A stretch of DNA of 27,403 nt from Cellvibrionaceae bacterium (GTDB lineage: Bacteria; Pseudomonadota; Gammaproteobacteria; Pseudomonadales; Cellvibrionaceae): NCBI GenBank assembly GCA_021151615.1, contig JAGKXA010000031.1:1-27403 (forward strand), given 5' to 3'. The stretch's first letter is position 1. The number at the start of each line of letters is the position of its first letter. This document shows positions 23,400-27,403 of the stretch, piece after piece. A model generated the notes under the pieces. It saw nothing but the letters and a program-made list of their open reading frames with translations, was not told where the DNA came from and did no database searches. Both the position numbers and the translations under genes were made by a program.

Positions 23400-24131
23400 T
23401 CAATTGCTTGCTTTGCTGCGCAATATCTTTATGTATTCCAGTTCATTCAACGAGTTCCTATCGCGACCGTTGATATCTACACATTCCAGGTATTTTTGCT
23501 CGGCCTCATCCAACCTGCCGAGTTGTATGAGATTAAATCCTATGCCGCGTTTCGCACGCAAAAACTCACTGGTACGCAACACATCAGGGGAATAGGTTTT
23601 CGCAGATTCCTCTGCTTTGGAGAAGTAATCTATTGCTTGCAACCAATCGCCGCGGGTCTGGTATATGTGCCCTAATGCCGAAAGGTACATGGCATTTGCC
23701 GGTGCCATTGCAATGGCCTTTTTTAAAAATCCCTCCGCATCGCGATTGCGGCCTGTTGTCAGTGCAGTAAAGCCGCGCAAGTAGTAGGCATCTGAACAAA
23801 TCAGATCCGCCACCTCGGCAGGTTGCCCGGTGCGCGTTGCCTCCAGGCTATACATCAGATTTTCTGCGGTTGTGCGGGAGGTGTAAAACCTTGTGCCCGA
23901 CCGGGAAAAGCTCGCACTGCATTGCTTGATCGCCTCATCGAACTCCACAATAGCAGCACCAAACATACCCGCCTGCATGTAAGCAAGCCCCTGCTCGGCA
24001 TGCACCTGATATTTGTGGACTGTCGTTTGGTTAGCCTGGGCGTCCTGACGCTCACGCTTCGCTGCACATCCAGCCAACATGAGTGTTGCAACCACCACAA
24101 TAACGATAATGACATTTGGATTAATCACCAC
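23400..24131 (-). CDS. TPR-repeat lipoprotein 1
   Basis: I choose the GTG at 24131 because AGGAG is 7 bases upstream; a GTG at 24176 has no ribosome site. The 243-residue product has a very hydrophobic start ending in the lipobox LAGC, so it is probably a lipoprotein, although the n-region has no Lys or Arg with this start. Tetratricopeptide repeats follow (for example AEQGLAYMQAGMFGAAIVEFDEAI and AMYLSALGHIYQTRGDWLQAIDYF), a scaffold for protein-protein contacts. It is paralogous to the gene at 25498-26205: both share CSDA[FY]YL[KR]G, A[VI]AMAPxNAMYLSxLGHIYQ and AKRGxGFNLIxLGxLD. The glycoside-hydrolase-like gene lies between them. The partner proteins are unknown. Confidence 0.85.
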   Translation of the reverse strand: MVINPNVIIVIVVVATLMLAGCAAKRERQDAQANQTTVHKYQVHAEQGLAYMQAGMFGAAIVEFDEAIKQCSASFSRSGTRFYTSRTTAENLMYSLEATRTGQPAEVADLICSDAYYLRGFTALTTGRNRDAEGFLKKAIAMAPANAMYLSALGHIYQTRGDWLQAIDYFSKAEESAKTYSPDVLRTSEFLRAKRGIGFNLIQLGRLDEAEQKYLECVDINGRDRNSLNELEYIKILRSKASN

Positions 24132-24196
24132 CCATACACTCCTGCCACAGGTGAACAATGGAAAAAGCAACAGCACCGCGTAAAAATTTTTGTTAT

Positions 24197-24212
24197 AGCA
24201 ATATCCATACCC
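24197..24212 (-). promoter_or_regulatory. rpoN-box: Sigma-54-like (-24/-12) site for TPR lipoprotein 1
   Basis: The minus strand reads GGGTATGGATATTGCT, with GG and GC 10 bases apart and TTGC intact, but G instead of T before the GG, so it is the weakest of the eight. The predicted transcript start is near 24186, about 55 bases before the GTG at 24131. Confidence 0.5.
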
Positions 24213-24320
24213 GGAACGGAGGATAGGTGTAACCGGGTAGTATTAGAGGAAGGAGACGGAATTGATCTGGCCGAATAAGGCATGAAATAGACTAACTAAT
24301 GGTACGTTTTTTAACTTGGG

Positions 24321-24356
24321 CTATTCATTTGTTGGTCTATTCATTTGTTGGTCTAT
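24321..24356. repeat. 16-bp tandem duplication at the end of the glycoside-hydrolase-like gene
   Basis: CTATTCATTTGTTGGT occurs twice in a row (24321-24336, 24337-24352), followed by CTAT. Because 16 is not a multiple of three, the two copies are read in different frames (DQQMN, then RPTNE and stop). A single copy would give a slightly different, shorter tail. Confidence 0.9.
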
Positions 24357-25397
24357 GCACGCCAGAAAATCTTCTTGGAAATAGGGTTTCTGATCCACCC
24401 AGAACATATACTGCACACGCAAAAAATCCTTCGCAAACCCATGCAGCACTGGAACCAGATTGGGACGCTTACTTTTTATCTCGTTTGTATTGGTTTCGCC
24501 TATGTAGTTACCATCCTGAACTGCAATTCCCAACGGAGTAGAGAACTTGCCTTCGTGCATCAGCGCTAACGCATGATTTAACTGACCCTTTTTGCTGAAC
24601 ATTAAATCCGGCGCGCCCAGACCAACACCAATTTTTTCACCGTGCTGATAAATGGATTTTAAATACCCCTTATCTTCCCACGGCAACCATTCGCCGGGCA
24701 TAAAATTAGCGTACTGCATAGTAACCGATGTTGGGAAAGCCGCTTTTAATGCACTCATATTAAGCTTTAAGGATTCAGCGTATACCGCAGGGGTAAAACT
24801 GGGGTCATATTTTTGTTCAACGCCTATGGCCGATTCCTGCAAATTAATCCCAGCCACCTTGCCATCAAATTCTTTACCCAATGCATTCAGGAAAAATGCA
24901 AAGCGCTCACGCACACTTTTATTCCAGCGTTTAGCTACCCAACCCTCCGGCTCACCCGCATCGGTATATTGATAGAGAATACCACCATCATATTCTTTGC
25001 TTTCCAGATAAGCTGGCACTGCCTTGTAGCGAATATCAAAAGTGGTATCCTGCAACTGTATAAACAATTTTTTGCCTTTGCTTTTCAGGTATTCGTAATC
25101 CTGCCGGATAATCGCAAAATCGTACTTGTCTTTTGTTGGTTCCAGTTCACGCCAGGAATACATAATCTGCGCACCTGCCAACTTCGGGTTAGATAACAGG
25201 GCGTGATTCTGGATGGCGTCGCGATCGCGGGAAAAATAAACAAAATGTTGAATACCATCCTCTGCCAGAGGACAAGTTGCGCCCAGGTATTTTTTATAGG
25301 CACCAGCATAACGCTCGTCAGGCCTTGCCCATTCGGCAGACGCACTCGAAACCAGAGATAAAACGAGCAATACATGAACGAGCCTTTTTCTTAGCAT
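24321..25397 (-). CDS. Secreted glycoside-hydrolase-like TIM-barrel protein
   Basis: The 358-residue protein has a signal peptide (cleavage near SASAE, about 21). Its pattern of barrel-type strands resembles GH5/GH42-like (clan A) glycosidases: GAQIMYSWRELEPTKDKYDF (75-94), KKLFIQLQDT (109-118), VAGINLQESAIG (181-192), VTMQYANFMPGE (225-236) and VQYMFWVDQ (328-336). Glu188 in LQES occupies the place expected for an acid/base Glu, but I cannot identify a nucleophile with confidence, so activity is not certain. No clear ribosome site precedes the ATG. The extreme C-terminus was altered by a 16-bp tandem duplication. It lies between two paralogous TPR lipoproteins, all on the same strand. The substrate is unknown. 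Confidence 0.65.
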   Translation of the reverse strand: MLRKRLVHVLLVLSLVSSASAEWARPDERYAGAYKKYLGATCPLAEDGIQHFVYFSRDRDAIQNHALLSNPKLAGAQIMYSWRELEPTKDKYDFAIIRQDYEYLKSKGKKLFIQLQDTTFDIRYKAVPAYLESKEYDGGILYQYTDAGEPEGWVAKRWNKSVRERFAFFLNALGKEFDGKVAGINLQESAIGVEQKYDPSFTPAVYAESLKLNMSALKAAFPTSVTMQYANFMPGEWLPWEDKGYLKSIYQHGEKIGVGLGAPDLMFSKKGQLNHALALMHEGKFSTPLGIAVQDGNYIGETNTNEIKSKRPNLVPVLHGFAKDFLRVQYMFWVDQKPYFQEDFLACIDQQMNRPTNE

Positions 25398-25497
25398 AAT
25401 GTTTCGGCTTTCAATTTTAGAAAAAATGTGATTTTAATGGCGGAACCCTCCAAACCAATTTCAATAACCGTGGCGCCGCCTACCACCAGCAAATACC

Positions 25498-26205
25498 TTA
25501 ATGGGATTTTTCTTTACGCAACTCCTTGATGTACTCGATTTCATTTAACGCCACTTTATCTTTGGAATCATAAGCAAGCGCCTCACGGAATTTTTTCTCC
25601 GCATCATCCAGCTTACCCAATTCAATTAGATTAAAGCCCGAACCCCGCTTGGCGCGGCAAACTTCAGCCAACTTAATTTGCGCTGGCGAATAGGTTTCTG
25701 CTGCTGACTCCGCTTCGGTGAAATGCGCTAGTGCGTTATTCCAATCGCGTTTGACTTGATAGATATGCCCAAGCTCCGAAAGATACATAGCATTATGGGG
25801 AGCCATAGCGACTGCTTTCTTTAGATTTGATTCAGCCTCCTCAATATTTCCAAAATCCAGAGAGGCATAACCTTTTAAGTAAAAAGCGTCTGAGCAAGAA
25901 GTATCGAATACTTCAGCAGATTTATTTGCCGCAGCCGCCATAGCCATGTAGGTTAAACTTTCAACTGGAGTTCTCGCTGTATAAACCTGTGTTTCACCTG
26001 CTGTTAATGTTTGGCACTGTTTAATAGCCGCATCAAACTCTTCAACGGCACGATTTAATTTGCCAGCCTTCAGATAGGCATACCCCTGATCTACAAGCGC
26101 TTGGGTATGATTGACCGATTGTTCTGCACCAGGTGTTTTGGTTGGCGCGGACGCACAGCCAGACAAAATCATTACCACAGACAAACAACTGACGACCTTT
26201 TTCAT
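25498..26205 (-). CDS. TPR-repeat lipoprotein 2
   Basis: The 235-residue product starts with a classic lipoprotein signal (MKKVV...ILSGC, lipid-modified Cys at 17); residue 18 is Ala, consistent with sorting to the outer membrane. Several TPR units follow (ALVDQGYAYLKAGKLNRAVEEFDAAI; AMYLSELGHIYQVKRDWNNALAHF; KKFREALAYDSKDKVALNEIEYI). It is a close paralogue of TPR lipoprotein 1 along its whole length. AAGGA lies 8 bases before the ATG. It is 55 bases after the beta-lactamase stop and 100 before the glycoside-hydrolase-like start, all on the minus strand. I see no sigma-54-type site directly upstream. Confidence 0.9.
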   Translation of the reverse strand: MKKVVSCLSVVMILSGCASAPTKTPGAEQSVNHTQALVDQGYAYLKAGKLNRAVEEFDAAIKQCQTLTAGETQVYTARTPVESLTYMAMAAAANKSAEVFDTSCSDAFYLKGYASLDFGNIEEAESNLKKAVAMAPHNAMYLSELGHIYQVKRDWNNALAHFTEAESAAETYSPAQIKLAEVCRAKRGSGFNLIELGKLDDAEKKFREALAYDSKDKVALNEIEYIKELRKEKSH

Positions 26206-26260
26206 AGTAGCTTCCTTTTTAACACCTAAATGAGTAGGGAACTTTCAAAAACATCTAAGG

Positions 26261-27100
26261 TCACTTGGCCCAAAAACCCAGATCAGCTAATAACCTCAAT
26301 GATAATTCCTTACGGTAGTGTTGCAGCGCAGAGAAGTTATCGGCCTGCATATAAATGGCAAAAGCGGTTACCGGTTTACCTGTTTTATCCTTTACATAAC
26401 CGATATACCAGCCTGCAAAAGCTCCATCAAAGTTATTCGGATCCAATGAACCTGCGCCGGTTTTGGCATAGAGGGAAAAATTATTTTTACTTTCCTGTAA
26501 TGCGATAGTCTCAAACAAGGACAGGTTCGCCGCTTTAATATTGCAACGGTTCTTTAACAAACACACCAGAAATTCCATTTGCTCTTGCGGTGATATTTGC
26601 AACTCACCATTCAACCAAAAACGATTGCTACCCGGCTTGAAAGTTTGATTGCCATACTGAAATTTTGCCAACCATTTTTTATAGTCTTCAGGAGCTATCC
26701 GCGGAACCAACGCCTGGTAATACCACACTGCCGAATGTTTAAATGCCGTCGCCAGAGTTTGTGATTGTTTCCAGGTATCTGGCCAGAATGACTGCGCCGG
26801 GTATTTCACCTGATCCCACTCAACCAACTCATCAGCAGACTTCACTGCACCGGTTTCCAGCGCAATCAACGTATGGGGAATTTTAAACGCGGAATAAGGA
26901 GCGTGACGCACGCCCACTCCTTTCTCGTTAATCACCCAGCAATCACGGGTTTTAAAGTCAAAGGCAATAAACGTGACTTTGCGCGTGCCGAATTCTTCAA
27001 GATAGGTATCGGTATTGATTGGCTTTGTGGTTTTGCAGGTTTCGGCGAGCGAAGCTAATGATGCGAGCATCAGCAAAGCAGCTGATAGTAATTTACTCAT
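26261..27100 (-). CDS. Class D beta-lactamase (OXA-type serine beta-lactamase)
   Basis: The 279-residue protein has a signal peptide (cleavage near SLAE, about 20) and all class D motifs: S70-A-F-K73 (usual form S-T-F-K), S123-A-V125 (S-x-V), Y149-G-N (YGN), FW162L with the conserved Trp, K213-T-G and GWYIGYV. Lys73, normally carbamylated, acts as general base in this class. It should hydrolyse penicillins and perhaps other beta-lactams in the periplasm; the spectrum cannot be read from the sequence. AGGA lies about 11 bases before the ATG. Nothing suggests a mobile element around it, so it is probably an intrinsic chromosomal gene. It is divergent from an apparent RND efflux gene. Confidence 0.93.
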   Translation of the reverse strand: MSKLLSAALLMLASLASLAETCKTTKPINTDTYLEEFGTRKVTFIAFDFKTRDCWVINEKGVGVRHAPYSAFKIPHTLIALETGAVKSADELVEWDQVKYPAQSFWPDTWKQSQTLATAFKHSAVWYYQALVPRIAPEDYKKWLAKFQYGNQTFKPGSNRFWLNGELQISPQEQMEFLVCLLKNRCNIKAANLSLFETIALQESKNNFSLYAKTGAGSLDPNNFDGAFAGWYIGYVKDKTGKPVTAFAIYMQADNFSALQHYRKELSLRLLADLGFWAK

Positions 27101-27366
27101 ACAATTGTGATCCTGTTATTTTTTGTTTTTCCGTTGTGGTAGTTGGGCAGCAATACCTAACTACCTTTTGCTATTTACTCAGTGAAAACCACTGTTGATT
27201 TATCAACTCAATCACCATCAGCTGCTTATTTTTAACCAACAAAGCAAAACGCCAAGCTTACCCAAGCCCTGCAAATGCCGCAACCTATCAATGGCGCGCT
27301 TATTGCTATCAATGCAGAAATACAATATTTCCCCTCGCAATTGCTTCTAACGAAACAGATTTCATT
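27101..27366. other. Divergent region between the beta-lactamase and RND-like genes
   Basis: No gene is seen in these 266 bases. A sigma-54-type site for the rightward gene is at 27292-27307. A weaker GG-N10-GC match on the minus strand (27224-27237), lacking the TTGC, could serve the beta-lactamase but is not convincing. Confidence 0.5.
27292..27307 (+). promoter_or_regulatory. rpoN-box: Sigma-54 (-24/-12) promoter for the RND-like gene
   Basis: TGGCGCGCTTATTGCT differs from the consensus TGGCACG-N4-TTGCW at one fixed base (G for A). GG (27293-27294) and GC (27305-27306) are 10 bases apart. The predicted transcript start is near 27318, about 50 bases before the ATG at 27367. Confidence 0.7.
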
Positions 27367-27403
27367 ATGTGGATAGTTAACATCGCCTTGCGCCGGCCCC
27401 ATA
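27367..27403 (+). CDS. Probable RND efflux permease, N-terminus only (cut by window edge)
   Basis: Twelve codons are visible, reading MWIVNIALRRPH. Many AcrB/HAE1-type RND permeases begin with M-W-I-V-x-x-A-L-R-R-P, leading into the first membrane helix, so this is probably such a permease. The ribosome site is poor. A near-consensus sigma-54 promoter about 60 bases upstream supports a gene start here. RND pumps export drugs or other compounds with a periplasmic adaptor, which is not seen in the window. Confidence 0.55.
   Translation, partial: MWIVNIALRRPH

Noticed and set aside
27224..27237. GG-N10-GC match on the minus strand upstream of the beta-lactamase
   Set aside because: The -12 part reads AAGC instead of TTGC, so it is much weaker than the eight accepted sites.

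Overview
The window (27,403 bases) looks like chromosome of a Gram-negative gammaproteobacterium, probably a Cellvibrio-like (Cellvibrionaceae) polymer degrader. The basis is two long TonB-dependent receptors, several predicted outer-membrane barrels, Tat- and Sec-exported enzymes, two lipoproteins, moderate GC and AGGAG-type ribosome sites. The genus is inferred from gene content only. I saw no rRNA, tRNA, CRISPR array, insertion sequence or phage gene.

Layout. Positions 1-2501 (minus) hold a DUF1549/DUF1553 protein followed by a DUF1501-like Tat protein cut by the window edge. Positions 3034-15162 (plus) hold TonB receptor 1, a six-repeat arylsulfotransferase-like protein, a Tat-exported sulfatase, TonB receptor 2 (a paralogue of the first), a CBM9-like/DUF5916 barrel protein and a prolyl-4-hydroxylase-like dioxygenase. 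Positions 15190-19442 (minus) form an apparent operon: a rhodanese-like protein without its catalytic Cys, a second CBM9-like/DUF5916 protein and a GtrII-like membrane glycosyltransferase. Positions 19835-21703 (minus) hold a Tat-exported vanadium-haloperoxidase homologue lacking key active-site residues. Positions 22231-27100 (minus) hold a SnoaL-like protein, a periplasmic peroxiredoxin, a TPR lipoprotein, a glycoside-hydrolase-like secreted protein, a second TPR lipoprotein and a class D beta-lactamase. The last 37 bases (plus) begin what looks like an RND efflux permease.

The strongest signal outside the genes is regulatory. Eight sites of the form GG-N8-TTGC, the -24/-12 signature of sigma-54 (RpoN) promoters, lie 35-120 bases upstream of, and in the correct orientation for, eight different transcription units: DUF1553, TonB receptor 1, TonB receptor 2, DUF5916-1, the rhodanese operon, the haloperoxidase homologue, TPR lipoprotein 1 and the RND gene. 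By chance about one such match is expected in this much intergenic DNA. This suggests that much of the window is one RpoN-controlled regulon for envelope and uptake functions, including handling of sulfated organic compounds (receptor, sulfotransferase, sulfatase, receptor). No sigma-54 activator gene is in the window, so the inducing signal is unknown.

Other points: strong hairpins lie at 112-143, 5941-5971, 7451-7484, 12077-12136, 19728-19762 and 22179-22206; several start codons were moved on ribosome-site evidence; and three enzymes (haloperoxidase, rhodanese, peroxiredoxin) carry substitutions at defining active-site positions.
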